A stretch of 23,979 nt of DNA from JAEUNJ01 sp052035955 (GTDB lineage: Bacteria > Pseudomonadota > Gammaproteobacteria > Burkholderiales > Rhodocyclaceae), in contig JBPOHD010000105.1 of NCBI GenBank assembly GCA_052035955.1, positions 1 to 23,979 on the forward strand, written 5' to 3'. Position 1 is the stretch's first letter; each line of letters starts with the position of its first letter. Shown here in pieces: positions 7,715-15,002 of the stretch. The notes beneath the pieces are model-generated. The model worked only from the letters and a program-made list of their open reading frames with translations, was not told the DNA's origin and did no database searches. Made by a program: the position numbers and the translations under genes.

Positions 7715-7789
7715 ATGCCCATGACAAAGATCGTTGTCGCCCTGATCATTCTGGTCGCGGCCATCGCCATGCTGGTGGCTTCGCATTGA
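7715..7789 (+). CDS. Possible 22-24 residue single-span membrane peptide
   Basis: This short frame (MTKIVVALIILVAAIAMLVASH from the second ATG at 7721) would encode one hydrophobic helix with a positively charged N-terminus and a short polar end. That is the usual pattern of small membrane proteins. Against it: only a weak CAGG precedes it, and no promoter is evident between the terminator ending at 7630 and the frame. The rest of the 578-nt gap 7567-8144 holds the OmpA terminator, the promoter at 7910-7952 and a long leader. Confidence 0.3.
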   Translation: MPMTKIVVALIILVAAIAMLVASH

Positions 7790-7909
7790 CATCGGCCGGA
7801 TTGTCGATTCCCGCCGCGCGACGACGGCGTCTCGGTTCCGCCGTGGGCGCTTGCGCTCGCAGGCCTCGTCCGACGCCGAAACACTTACGCCGTTGTCCTC
7901 CACGGTGTA

Positions 7910-7952
7910 TGCGCGCTGGCGCACTGAACCGATGGCGCATGCGGCGTAGCGT
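7910..7952 (+). promoter_or_regulatory. Class II Crp/Fnr-type promoter of the collagen-like lipoprotein gene
   Basis: The dyad TGCGCG-CTGG-CGCACT (7910-7925) is followed by GAA. The -10 hexamer TAGCGT (7947-7952) sits at the standard offset. The predicted start is about 7959, leaving a leader of about 186 nt. Confidence 0.55.
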
Positions 7953-8144
7953 CCTGGACGACGGCGATGCACCCTTGCCTGGATCGGCCCGATGCGGGTC
8001 GTGCAGGCCGGTTGCGGATACGTCCATGTACTTGCGCCGGCCCGATCCGCCGACGTCGATCTTATCCGCCCGACACCGATCACGTCCGGGAGGTCGTCCT
8101 CACCCTGGTGAGCCGTCTTCATGCGCCAACTGGAAGGAAACACC

Positions 8145-8495
8145 ATGAAAAATTCGAGATTGATTGCCGCGATGTCCCTGTCCCTGGTACTGGGCGCCTG
8201 CTTCACGCTGCCTCCGGGCCCCCCGGGACCGCAGGGTGCGACGGGCGACACCGGTGCGCGCGGCAGCACCGGCTATACCGGTGCCACCGGCAGCCGGGGC
8301 CCGACCGGGAACACCGGCGCGACCGGCGATACGGGTGCCCCGGGCTACACCGGCGCGACCGGCTACACCGGTGCCACCGGCGATACCGGTGCGACCGGCG
8401 ATACCGGTGCCACCGGTCGCACGGGAGCGAAAGGCAGCACGGGCGCGAAGGGCAGCGGGAGTGGCGAAACCGTGGTGATCGTTCCGGCGCGCTGA
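8145..8495 (+). CDS. Collagen-like (Gly-X-Y) repeat lipoprotein
   Basis: The protein has 116 residues. A signal peptide ends in the lipobox LGAC (Cys about residue 19), followed by FTLPPG. An almost unbroken run of about 25 Gly-X-Y triplets follows (about residues 25-103), mostly of the forms GAT, GDT, GYT, with Thr very common in the Y position and some Arg, Lys and Pro. A short non-repeat tail, GETVVIVPAR, ends the protein. Such a sequence should form a trimeric triple helix anchored by lipid, presumably in the outer membrane; its role (surface coat, adhesion, matrix) is unknown. The start is chosen for GGAAGGAAA seven bases upstream; a longer start at 8121 would spoil the signal peptide. 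The coding DNA is internally repetitive in 9- and 18-bp units, so triplet number may vary between strains. Confidence 0.88.
   Translation: MKNSRLIAAMSLSLVLGACFTLPPGPPGPQGATGDTGARGSTGYTGATGSRGPTGNTGATGDTGAPGYTGATGYTGATGDTGATGDTGATGRTGAKGSTGAKGSGSGETVVIVPAR
8300..8430 (+). repeat. Tandem 9/18-bp coding repeat within the collagen-like gene
   Basis: Near-identical units of the type ACCGGCGAT ACCGGTGCG recur through this stretch, encoding Gly-Asp/Ala/Tyr-Thr triplets. Units differ mainly at third positions (GGC/GGT, GCC/GCG). That means the array is old or maintained by partial exchange, and it could still expand or contract by slippage or recombination. Confidence 0.75.
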
Positions 8496-8521
8496 AGTCG
8501 AACCGGGTGGCCACCGTCGCA

Positions 8522-8546
8522 GGCGCGGACCATGGCGGTCCGCGCC
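8522..8546 (+). terminator. Hairpin after the collagen-like gene, possible terminator without T run
   Basis: Perfect 10-bp arms (GGCGCGGACC / GGTCCGCGCC) around a 5-nt loop lie 26 nt after the stop codon. No T run follows, so it may end transcription only weakly or protect the 3-prime end of the message. Confidence 0.4.
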
Positions 8547-8624
8547 CGGTCCCGGCGGCGGTCCCCTCGCTGCCGACCCTGGCGGCTGGCATGCGCCCGC
8601 GCGGGCTCCTTGAAGGAGATGGAC

Positions 8625-9038
8625 GTGAAGTATCTACTGTTGGCAACGGCATTGGCTGCCGGCGCCGTTCCGGCACTTGCCGCCGACACGACCCTGTCGG
8701 TGACCGTCGGCCAGCCGGGTTTCTACGGGCGGCTCGACATCGGCGGCTATCCGCCGCCACGGGTGATCTATCGCCGCCCGATGGCCGTGGAATCGGTATC
8801 GGGCGACCGGCAGCCGATCTATCTGCGCGTTCCGCCCGGCCATGCCAAGCATTGGCGCAAGCATTGCCACGAATACGACGCCTGCAACGAGCGCGTCCTC
8901 TTCGTGCGCAACGACTGGTATGCGCGCGACTACGTGCCGCGCTACCGGGAGCGTCAGCGGAATATGGAGGAGGGGTGGCGCGAGGACACGAATGAGGTGC
9001 GTCACGGCAAGGGAAAGGGACGGCGAGGCCATGACTAG
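8625..9038 (+). CDS. Conserved secreted protein of unknown function (PGFYGRLDIGG family)
   Basis: The protein has 137 residues: a clean signal peptide (MKYLLLATALAAGAVPALA, cleavage before ADT), then SVTVGQPGFYGRLDIGGYPP, an RVIYRRPM stretch, PIYLRVPPGHAKHWRKHC with a second Cys in DACNERV, and a charged tail. I recognise it as a recurrent betaproteobacterial periplasmic family without known function; the two Cys (HC, DAC) may form a disulfide. An ATG six bases earlier (8619) touches the Shine-Dalgarno directly. The GTG at 8625 has AAGGAG at an ideal six-base spacing and is the better start. No own promoter is seen; it may be read from the collagen-like gene despite the hairpin between them. 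Confidence 0.8.
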   Translation: MKYLLLATALAAGAVPALAADTTLSVTVGQPGFYGRLDIGGYPPPRVIYRRPMAVESVSGDRQPIYLRVPPGHAKHWRKHCHEYDACNERVLFVRNDWYARDYVPRYRERQRNMEEGWREDTNEVRHGKGKGRRGHD

Positions 9039-9146
9039 ACAGGCACGAGTCCGCGCTCGCGACGGTACGGGCGATGACTGCGGTGACGCTGGCGGCAACG
9101 GCGTGCCGGCCGGCGCGGCGCGCCGCGGTCCGCAGCGGAGACCGCG

Positions 9147-10055
9147 ATGACGACATTGGCGCCGTCGCCGGCGGCGGACCACGATGGACTGTCCGTGCTC
9201 TGTGCGGACGTGGCCGGCGGCGAGCGCTGGGCCGGCCATCCCGATACGCCGGAAGCCCTGTACGCCATGGGGCGTTGCGAGAAACGTATTCGGCGGGAAA
9301 TGGAGCGGCATGGCGGCCAAATGGTCGCTCGCCGCGGCCGCAAGCTGATGGCGTATTTCTCGGACGGCGTCGATGCGCTCCAGTCGGCCATCGACATCCA
9401 GCGGCGGATTGCCGAATTGCCGCCAGCATCGGGGGTTGCCCTGGCCGCGCGCGTCGGAATCTGCTCGGGCCACCGTTCGAAGGAGGAGCGCTATTTTCCG
9501 GGCGACGGGACCAACCCCGCCGCGAGCCTGTGCGCCGCCGCGTATCCTGGACGCATACTGCTCAGCATGCCAAGACGGGTGCGGCGCTTCCCCTGGGAGC
9601 AACTGGTGGCCGAAAGCGTGCCAGACCTGCTGCTCAACTGCGGCAACCGGCAACTGGGAGTATTCCAGGTGCCCTGGCAGGTGCCGGATACGGGCAGGCT
9701 GCGGTCGGCGCTGGTCTCGATCAGAAGCGACTACGATGGCCTGCGCGTCGTCTACGGGGACCGCGAGATCGTCATTGCTGGCGAACTGCCGGCATTCAGG
9801 ATCGGCCGCCAGCGCGACAGCCACCTGGTCGTGCGCGATACCCGGTGTTCGCGTGTCCACGTCGCCATCGAGCGTCGGCCGGAGGGATTCGTCCTCGTGG
9901 ACCGCAGCCGGAACGGCACTTTCGTGAAACTCGCCGAGCAGACCGAGGTAATGGTGCATGGACGGGAAATGCTGCTGTCCGGGCGGGGGCGGATGAGCCT
10001 CGGCGTGCCCGCCGCCACGGCGGGTGCCGAACTTCTCGACTTCGAAGCCGCATAG
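9147..10055 (+). CDS. Degenerate class III nucleotide cyclase domain fused to an FHA domain
   Basis: The protein has 302 residues and no membrane segment. The N-terminal half (about 13-180) resembles class III adenylate/guanylate cyclase homology domains: LSVLCADVAGG with Asp21 at the first metal position, the dimer-like EKRIRREMERHGGQMVARRG, YFSDGVDALQSAIDIQRRI, and a late VGICSG stretch. At the place of the second metal Asp (usually G-D) the sequence is RGRKLMA, so catalysis is doubtful. The C-terminal half (about 200-285) is a canonical FHA domain with Gly220-Arg221, Ser235-Arg-x-His238 and Asn256-Gly-Thr, so it should still bind phosphothreonine. It may act as a signalling adaptor rather than an enzyme. 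No kinase of the Ser/Thr type is adjacent. A GGAG precedes the start. Confidence 0.82.
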   Translation: MTTLAPSPAADHDGLSVLCADVAGGERWAGHPDTPEALYAMGRCEKRIRREMERHGGQMVARRGRKLMAYFSDGVDALQSAIDIQRRIAELPPASGVALAARVGICSGHRSKEERYFPGDGTNPAASLCAAAYPGRILLSMPRRVRRFPWEQLVAESVPDLLLNCGNRQLGVFQVPWQVPDTGRLRSALVSIRSDYDGLRVVYGDREIVIAGELPAFRIGRQRDSHLVVRDTRCSRVHVAIERRPEGFVLVDRSRNGTFVKLAEQTEVMVHGREMLLSGRGRMSLGVPAATAGAELLDFEAA

Positions 10056-10096
10056 GGCAGCAGGGCCGCGCGCCGCGGGCCAAGCGGGCTTGCCTA

Positions 10097-10140
10097 TGTG
10101 CGGGGTCGAACAGACGACGCACGACCTCGGGCGGGAAACT
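10097..10140 (+). promoter_or_regulatory. Crp/Fnr-type promoter (one-base-longer spacing) upstream of 10233
   Basis: The dyad TGTGCG-GGGT-CGAACA (10097-10112) is followed by GAC. The likely -10 hexamer GAAACT (10135-10140) starts 31 nt from the dyad centre, one more than most sites, and matches the arrangement in front of the Crp/Fnr gene. The predicted start is about 10147, with a leader of about 86 nt. Confidence 0.55.
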
Positions 10141-10232
10141 CGACCTGCGGCAATCGATTTCGGCCCGCGGCCGCGCCGTTTTCGGCGGACAAGGCGTCCG
10201 CGACGTTGCGTGCATTTCCACTGGAGCAGACC

Positions 10233-10718
10233 ATGACCCATTCCCTGCCGGCGCCCTCGGCGCCTCCCCATCGACTTCCGGCGCGCCTGCGCAGGCAGGG
10301 CGGCCTGCTGGCGCTGGCGGCCTTTCTGCATGGCTTGCCCGCGCTGGCGAACGAGGCCGAACGCATGGGCACGGCCGAGGCCAGGAGCCTGCCCGGCGAA
10401 TCGATCGCGTGGATGAGTGGCGGCGTCGGCGCCGAATCGCGGCAGGAGTTGCGTGGCGTCGCCGCGAACTACAACGTGCACCTCCTGTTCAGCGGCCGGC
10501 GCGGCGCCTACCTTTCCGGCATTCCATTCACGGTTGCCCGGCGCGATGGCCGCCCGCTCGCCTCCGGCGTCAGCGACGGGCCCATGCTGTATCTGCAGTT
10601 GCCGGCCGGAACCTACCGTATCGCCGTCGAGATGGATGGCGTCTGGCAGACGAGGAGCGTCCAGGCGGGCACGGCCGGGCGCGCCAGGCGCGTATCCTTC
10701 GTCGCCCGGAGCGAATGA
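10233..10718 (+). CDS. Secreted protein with carboxypeptidase-regulatory-like beta fold
   Basis: The protein has 161 residues. After a basic N-terminus (RLPARLRRQ) comes a hydrophobic signal segment (GGLLALAAFLHGLPALA) cleaved before NEAER. The mature part contains SGGVGAESRQELR, YNVHLLFSGRRGAYLSGIPF, ASGVSDGPMLYLQLPAGTYR and VEMDGVWQTRSVQAG. Short beta strands of this kind, with PAGTYRI, are typical of carboxypeptidase-regulatory-like (transthyretin-like) domains. Function is unknown; it should be periplasmic or surface-exposed. GGAG lies upstream. The ABC exporter follows after 55 nt without a terminator, so both may be in one transcript. Confidence 0.8.
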   Translation: MTHSLPAPSAPPHRLPARLRRQGGLLALAAFLHGLPALANEAERMGTAEARSLPGESIAWMSGGVGAESRQELRGVAANYNVHLLFSGRRGAYLSGIPFTVARRDGRPLASGVSDGPMLYLQLPAGTYRIAVEMDGVWQTRSVQAGTAGRARRVSFVARSE

Positions 10719-10773
10719 CGCCCGATCCACTCCGTCGATCCTGCGGCCAGGGCCTGCGTTCCGTCGCGCCGGT

Positions 10774-12504
10774 ATGACGGAACCGGCGAACAGGCGCTGG
10801 GGCCGGTTCGGGGCGATCGCGCTGCCTTACTGGTTCGGCGACGAGAAATGGCTGGCCAGGGGCCTGCTGGCCCTCCTGGTGGTCCTGCTGCTGGGCCAGA
10901 CGACTTTCGCCGTACTGGTCAACGAACAGACGGGGGAATTCACTTCGGCGCTGGCGGCCAGGGACGCACAGCGGTTCTGGGCATCGATCTGGAAGTTCCT
11001 CGCCATCCTGGTCGTCGGCGTACCGATCTACGCGTTCTTCTATTTCGTGCGCGACAAGCTGGGCCTGCTCTGGCGGCGCTGGTTGACCCGCGATTTCCTC
11101 GGCGGCTACTTCCGTGATCGCGCCTACTACGAGCTGAACGGCAGCGAAGAGATCGACAATCCCGACCAGCGCGTCGCCGAGGACATCGCCACCTTCACGC
11201 AGAAATCCCTGTATTTCCTGCTCATCGTGGTTGGTGCCATCCTGCAGCTGGTCGCCTTCTCGGGCGTCCTCTGGACGATCTCGCGTGAGCTCGTCGCCTT
11301 CCTGATCGTGTACGCGATTGCCGGCACGGTGGTGACCCTCACCGTCTTCGGCAAGGTCATGGTCGGGCTCAATTTCTACCAGCTCAAGCGCGAAGCGGAC
11401 TTCCGCTTCAGCCTGGTGCGCGTGCGGGAAAATGCCGAAGGCATAGCCTTCTATCGCGGCGAGGCGCAGGAATCCCTGCTGGTGGGCAGGCATTTCGACC
11501 GGGTCTTCGGCAATTTCAGCCGCCTGATCCGGGTTCAGCTGAACCTGAACCTGTTCCAGTATGCCTACAGCTTCATGACCATCGTCCTGCCCAGCGCGAT
11601 CATTGCCGGACGGGTCATTTCGGGCGAGCTGGAGGTCGGTCGCGCGATCCAGGCCGCAGGCGCCTTCGCCGCGATACTCGGCGCCCTGACGCTGATCATC
11701 GACAACTTCGAGAGCTTCAGCCGTTTCGCCGCGGGCATAGACCGCCTCGGCATCCTGGCGCGATTCCTCGCCAGCCACGGACGCGCCCCGGCCAAGCCCT
11801 CGGATGGCATCGCCATCGTGCCGCATTCACGCCTGTCCATCGTGAACCTGACCCTGCAGATCCCCAACGGGGAGCGGACCCTGATCCGCGACCTCTGCCT
11901 GGACATTTCCCCGGGACAAGGGCTGATGATCACCGGCGCCAGCGGCTGCGGCAAGAGTTCCCTGCTACGCGCCATCGCCGGCCTGTGGCGTTCGGGCAGC
12001 GGCCGGATCATCCGCCCCGGCGACGGGCAGATGCTCTTCCTGCCGCAGCGGCCCTACATGCGCCAGGGCAGCCTGCGCAGCCAGCTGTTGTATCCGCGGC
12101 ATTCCCGGCACGTCGAGGACGAAGAACTCCTGCGGCTGCTGGAGCGGGTAAACCTGCCCGAACTGGCGGCCCGGTTCGGGGGCCTGGATGCCGAGCTGGA
12201 CTGGGCGAAGCTGCTGTCGGTGGGCGAGCAGCAGCGCGTGGCCCTGGCCCGCGTCCTGCTCGCCGCGCCACGCTATGCGATGCTGGACGAAGCCACGAGC
12301 GCCCTCGACGTCACCAACGAAGGCAGCCTCTATCGGCAGCTCATTCGCAGCGCGACGACCGTGATCAGCATCGGCCACCGGCTTTCAATCCTGGAATACC
12401 ACCCGCACGTGCTTGAACTGGCGGGCGACGGGAGCTGGTCCCTGTCGACGGCGAAGGACTACCGGGCGGGCCGGCAGACATTCGAGAACATGGTCATGAC
12501 CTAG
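10774..12504 (+). CDS. SbmA/BacA-YddA-type ABC transporter, fused permease and ATPase
   Basis: The protein has 576 residues. The N-terminal part (about 1-330) is an ABC_membrane_2-type domain with about six membrane helices, including the family-typical LTRDFLGGYFRDRAYYELN and NPDQRVAEDI. The ATPase domain (about 355-565) carries Walker A with Lys394 in GASGCGKSS, the signature LSVGEQQR (481-488), Walker B MLDEATSALD with Asp505 and Glu506, and His535 in SIGHR. All catalytic residues are present, so it should be active. Relatives (E. coli YddA, mycobacterial Rv1819c, peroxisomal ABCD) handle peptides, cobalamin-like compounds or acyl-CoA; the substrate here cannot be read from sequence. The ATG at 10774 is the first in frame after the upstream gene; no strong ribosome site precedes it, which suggests coupling to 10233-10718. 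Confidence 0.9.
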   Translation: MTEPANRRWGRFGAIALPYWFGDEKWLARGLLALLVVLLLGQTTFAVLVNEQTGEFTSALAARDAQRFWASIWKFLAILVVGVPIYAFFYFVRDKLGLLWRRWLTRDFLGGYFRDRAYYELNGSEEIDNPDQRVAEDIATFTQKSLYFLLIVVGAILQLVAFSGVLWTISRELVAFLIVYAIAGTVVTLTVFGKVMVGLNFYQLKREADFRFSLVRVRENAEGIAFYRGEAQESLLVGRHFDRVFGNFSRLIRVQLNLNLFQYAYSFMTIVLPSAIIAGRVISGELEVGRAIQAAGAFAAILGALTLIIDNFESFSRFAAGIDRLGILARFLASHGRAPAKPSDGIAIVPHSRLSIVNLTLQIPNGERTLIRDLCLDISPGQGLMITGASGCGKSSLLRAIAGLWRSGSGRIIRPGDGQMLFLPQRPYMRQGSLRSQLLYPRHSRHVEDEELLRLLERVNLPELAARFGGLDAELDWAKLLSVGEQQRVALARVLLAAPRYAMLDEATSALDVTNEGSLYRQLIRSATTVISIGHRLSILEYHPHVLELAGDGSWSLSTAKDYRAGRQTFENMVMT

Positions 12505-12574
12505 TCGCGGGCCGGGTCCGGAAGCGGCAGGGCCCGCATCGCGACTCGGCACAATCCGGACAGGGATCGAAGAC

Positions 12575-13171
12575 ATGGATGTCGGAGGCTTCTTCCAGCA
12601 GCATGGCTACCTTGCCCTGGTTGCCGGCAGCGTCATCGAGGGCGAGACCGTCGTCGTGCTCGCCGGCTTCGCGGCGCGGCGTGGCTACCTTAGCCTGCCC
12701 CTCATCGTCGCCATCGCTGCCGTGATGAACTTCGGCTGGGACCAGTTCTACTTCTGGCTCGGGCGGCGGCATGGCCACCGGGTGCTCCGACGCTTTCCCT
12801 CGCTGCGCGCGAAGACCGAGCGCATGCGCGTCCTGCTCGATCGCCACGATGCACCGCTGATCGTCGCGGTGCGCTTCCTTTACGGCCTGCGCATCGCCGG
12901 ACCCATCGCGATCGGCATCGCCGGCGTGCCCTGGCCGCGCTTCCTTGCCTTGAACCTTCTCGGCGCGACGCTCTGGGCGACCGGTTTCGCCATGCTCGGC
13001 TACCTGTTCGGCAGGACGGCGGAACTGCTGCTCGACGACTTGCGGCACCACGAATTGTGGGTCGTCGCGGCGATCGCCGCGGCCGGCCTTGTCGTGTGGC
13101 TGGTTTCCGTCCGGCCCGGCCTGGCGAAAGGCGGCGGGGCCGCCATCCCGTCTACCGGCGAGCGAAACTGA
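12575..13171 (+). CDS. DedA/VTT family inner-membrane protein
   Basis: The protein has 198 residues with about four or five hydrophobic segments. Family signs are GSVIEGETVVVLAGFAARRG near the N-terminus, FGWDQFYFWLGRRHG, VRFLYGLRIAGPIAIGIAGV with the conserved Arg, and FLALNLLGATLWATGFAMLG. DedA proteins are proton-motive-force-dependent membrane proteins, some of which flip undecaprenyl phosphate or phosphatidylethanolamine. The branch of this protein is not certain. It lies 70 nt after the ABC exporter on the same strand. Confidence 0.88.
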   Translation: MDVGGFFQQHGYLALVAGSVIEGETVVVLAGFAARRGYLSLPLIVAIAAVMNFGWDQFYFWLGRRHGHRVLRRFPSLRAKTERMRVLLDRHDAPLIVAVRFLYGLRIAGPIAIGIAGVPWPRFLALNLLGATLWATGFAMLGYLFGRTAELLLDDLRHHELWVVAAIAAAGLVVWLVSVRPGLAKGGGAAIPSTGERN

Positions 13172-13210
13172 AGTGCGTCTCCCCGGGCGGCAGGCCTTCG
13201 TGTTCCCTTC

Positions 13211-13253
13211 GGTCGCCCAGCGCACAGAGGCGGCGCGCGTATCGGCCTATCGT
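13211..13253 (+). promoter_or_regulatory. Class II Crp/Fnr-type promoter of the RcnB-like gene
   Basis: The right half CGCACA (13221-13226) with following GAG is strong; the left half (GGTCGC, 13211-13216) is poor. The -10 hexamer TATCGT (13248-13253) is at the standard offset and is among the best of the set. The predicted start is about 13260, with a leader of about 70 nt. Confidence 0.55.
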
Positions 13254-13329
13254 CGGCGCTCGCAGCTGACGGGCCCGCGCGAAGGCGATGACGGCGAATC
13301 GGCTGCGTCCCAGACGAAGGGAGTCCAGC

Positions 13330-13782
13330 ATGAACAGCAAACGCATCGTATCCGTACTCACGGCCATGTCCCTGGCTATAGGGGGTGCCGCTTTCGGCCA
13401 GGGCAACTCGGGGCACCCGGGTTACTCGGATCGCTCGGACCGCTCGGACCGCTCCGGCCGCGGCCGCGGCGACCGGGCCGATCGCCAGGACCGGGCCGAC
13501 CGGCGTGATGACCAGGCCCGCTGGTCGCACCGACGGGAAAGCCAGGGCAGGCCCCAGAACTTCGAGCGACGCGATGAACGCGGCGCCGGCCCGAACCATG
13601 ATTTCGTCAGGGGCAGCCGCCTGCCGCCGGAATACCGCCACCGCCAGTACGTGGTCGATGACTGGCGCGGCCACCAGCTGACTGCGCCGCCGCGCGGCTA
13701 CCACTGGGTGCAGACCGGCGGTGATTTCGTGCTCGTGGCGATTGCCACCGGGATCATCGTTCAACTGCTTCTCAACCACTGA
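13330..13782 (+). CDS. RcnB-like periplasmic protein
   Basis: The protein has 150 residues: a signal peptide (1-23, cleaved near AFG-QGN), then a long low-complexity region rich in Asp, Arg, Ser and Gly (about 30-95, repeats such as DRSDRSDRS and RADRQDRADRRD). The C-terminal RcnB-type domain has LPPEYRHRQYVVDDWRGHQL, PPRGYHWVQTGGDFVLVAIATG and a final hydrophobic IIVQLLLNH. E. coli RcnB affects nickel/cobalt homeostasis, but most proteins with this domain have no tested role and metal binding here is unproven. AAGGGAG precedes the start. Confidence 0.85.
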   Translation: MNSKRIVSVLTAMSLAIGGAAFGQGNSGHPGYSDRSDRSDRSGRGRGDRADRQDRADRRDDQARWSHRRESQGRPQNFERRDERGAGPNHDFVRGSRLPPEYRHRQYVVDDWRGHQLTAPPRGYHWVQTGGDFVLVAIATGIIVQLLLNH

Positions 13783-13846
13783 ATCGCCGACGGCGGAAAC
13801 CTCGCCGGGCGGGCGGCCGGCAGTACGTGTGCCCGGGCTTCCGGAG

Positions 13847-13889
13847 CGTGCGACAACGCACATACAGGCCGGGGGGCGGTGCCCATACT
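13847..13889 (+). promoter_or_regulatory. Class II Crp/Fnr-type promoter of the outer-membrane barrel gene
   Basis: The dyad CGTGCG-ACAA-CGCACA (13847-13862) contains a perfect GTGCG/CGCAC inverted repeat. The -10 hexamer CATACT (13884-13889) is at the standard offset. The predicted start is about 13896, giving a leader of about 26 nt to the ATG. Confidence 0.62.
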
Positions 13890-13921
13890 CCCGATCTTGA
13901 CCATTCGAACTGGAGAAATCG

Positions 13922-14401
13922 ATGAACAGATTGTTGATGGCCGCGGCTTGCGCCGCAGCGCTGACGGCGGGCCAGGCCTCTGCGCAGATCTACCTGGGTG
14001 CCGGCGTCGGCGCCGCCGATACCGACAGCAGCGAAACATCCTGGAAGCTCTACGGCGGCTACCAGTTCAACCCGACGTGGGGCATCGAGCTGGGCTACAA
14101 CGACCTCGGACGCTATCGCGGCTCCGACATCGAGACCTGGTCGGTAGCCGGCACGGGTACCGTCGCCCTCAATGACCGCTGGTCCCTGTTGGGCAAGCTC
14201 GGTGCCGCCGCCAACCGCCCGCAGTTGTCGGGCTTGAACAGCCATACCGGGGTGCTGGTCGGCCTGGGCGTCGGCTACAGCATGACGAAGAACGTCGGCC
14301 TGCGCCTGGAATACGAGGACTACGGCAGACTGTCGAGCGGCGGTTTCGGCAATCACTCGCGCGGCAGCAACCTGGGCCTCAGCCTGAAATACATGTATTG
14401 A
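13922..14401 (+). CDS. Small 8-stranded outer-membrane beta-barrel protein (OmpA/opacity-like)
   Basis: The protein has 159 residues: a signal peptide (1-21, cleaved after QASA), then alternating amphipathic strands such as IYLGAGVGAAD, WKLYGGYQFNPTWGIELGYN, WSLLGKLGAA, GVLVGLGVGYSMTKNVGLRLEYEDYG, and a C-terminal LGLSLKYMY ending in an aromatic residue as expected for BAM-inserted barrels. Length and layout fit the OmpA-like transmembrane or OprF/opacity barrel without a periplasmic domain. The role is likely structural or stress-related. CTGGAG precedes the ATG, and the promoter at 13847-13889 lies just upstream. Confidence 0.9.
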   Translation: MNRLLMAAACAAALTAGQASAQIYLGAGVGAADTDSSETSWKLYGGYQFNPTWGIELGYNDLGRYRGSDIETWSVAGTGTVALNDRWSLLGKLGAAANRPQLSGLNSHTGVLVGLGVGYSMTKNVGLRLEYEDYGRLSSGGFGNHSRGSNLGLSLKYMY

Positions 14402-14414
14402 GGTATTGGTTCGG

Positions 14415-14439
14415 ATTCGCCGCGATCACCGCGGCGAAT
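14415..14439. terminator. Hairpin between convergent genes, probable bidirectional terminator
   Basis: Perfect 10-bp arms (ATTCGCCGCG / CGCGGCGAAT) flank a 5-nt loop in the 76-nt space between the barrel gene (ending 14401) and the PRC-barrel gene (ending 14478, minus). There is no clear T run on either side. The position favours a shared terminator, but strength is uncertain. Confidence 0.5.
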
Positions 14440-14477
14440 TCCCTGCCGGTCCCGCCTGGGCGGCGGGCGTCGAGCGC

Positions 14478-14846
14478 TTATTCCCAGTAGGGTGAGCGCT
14501 CGTAGTACTTGTAGACGTCGCGATTCCACTTCTCGTCAGACATCTGCGGCCAGTTGTCCGAATCGAAGCCGGGCGCCGCCTGCAGGCGCTCCCTGGATAC
14601 GTCGAGGACGTACTCGTTCTTGGTGATGTTGTATTCGAAGGCGCTGAACGGGATCGCGAAGAGCTTGGCGCCCATGCCGAGGAAGCCGCCGAAGGTCACG
14701 ACTGCATAGGCGACCTTTCCGGTGTGCGGGTCGATCACGACCTCCTTGATGTCGCCGAGGTTCTCGCCCTTGGGATTGACCACGTCCGTGCCGATGACAC
14801 TCGATGCCTTGACCGGCGAATTCGAAAACGCTTGTAGCTGACTCAT
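14478..14846 (-). CDS. PRC-barrel domain protein
   Basis: The protein has 122 residues, no signal peptide and no membrane segment. The PRC-barrel signature fills residues about 10-90: ASSVIGTDVVNPKGENLGDIKEVVIDPHTGKVAYAVVTFGG, then GMGAKLFAIPFSAFEY. A charged, aromatic tail follows (NWPQMSDEKWNRDVYKYYERSPYW). Bacterial single-domain PRC proteins recur in stress-related gene clusters together with BON, CsbD and DUF1003-like genes; their biochemical role is unknown. AGGAG stands at good spacing before the ATG, and its promoter lies at 14946-14988. Confidence 0.92.
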   Translation of the reverse strand: MSQLQAFSNSPVKASSVIGTDVVNPKGENLGDIKEVVIDPHTGKVAYAVVTFGGFLGMGAKLFAIPFSAFEYNITKNEYVLDVSRERLQAAPGFDSDNWPQMSDEKWNRDVYKYYERSPYWE

Positions 14847-14945
14847 CTGGGTTCTCCTGATGGTGGGTGGGGGGAACGAAGGCGGGAGCGCGACGCCGGT
14901 CGCGAATGGAATCCCGGGGCGCCACGAACCGTCGCTTCGGATGCC

Positions 14946-14988
14946 ACCTTAGGCCAAGGCGGCGGCCATGACGGTGCGATGGCACACG
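14946..14988 (-). promoter_or_regulatory. Class II Crp/Fnr-type promoter of the PRC-barrel gene
   Basis: Read on the minus strand, the dyad CGTGTG-CCAT-CGCACC (14973-14988) is followed by GTC. The -10 hexamer TAAGGT (14946-14951) is at the standard offset. The predicted start is about 14939, leaving a leader of about 93 nt. Confidence 0.58.
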
Positions 14989-15002
14989 GAGCCCGACCCC
15001 GG

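Noticed and set aside
8300..8430. CRISPR-like array suggested by regular short repeats.
   Set aside because: The units are 9 or 18 bp with no unique spacers and are in frame as Gly-X-Y codons of a collagen-like protein.
8634..10730. A 698-codon minus-strand open frame.
   Set aside because: It lies opposite three well-supported plus-strand genes with signal peptides or FHA motifs, and shows no domain of its own.
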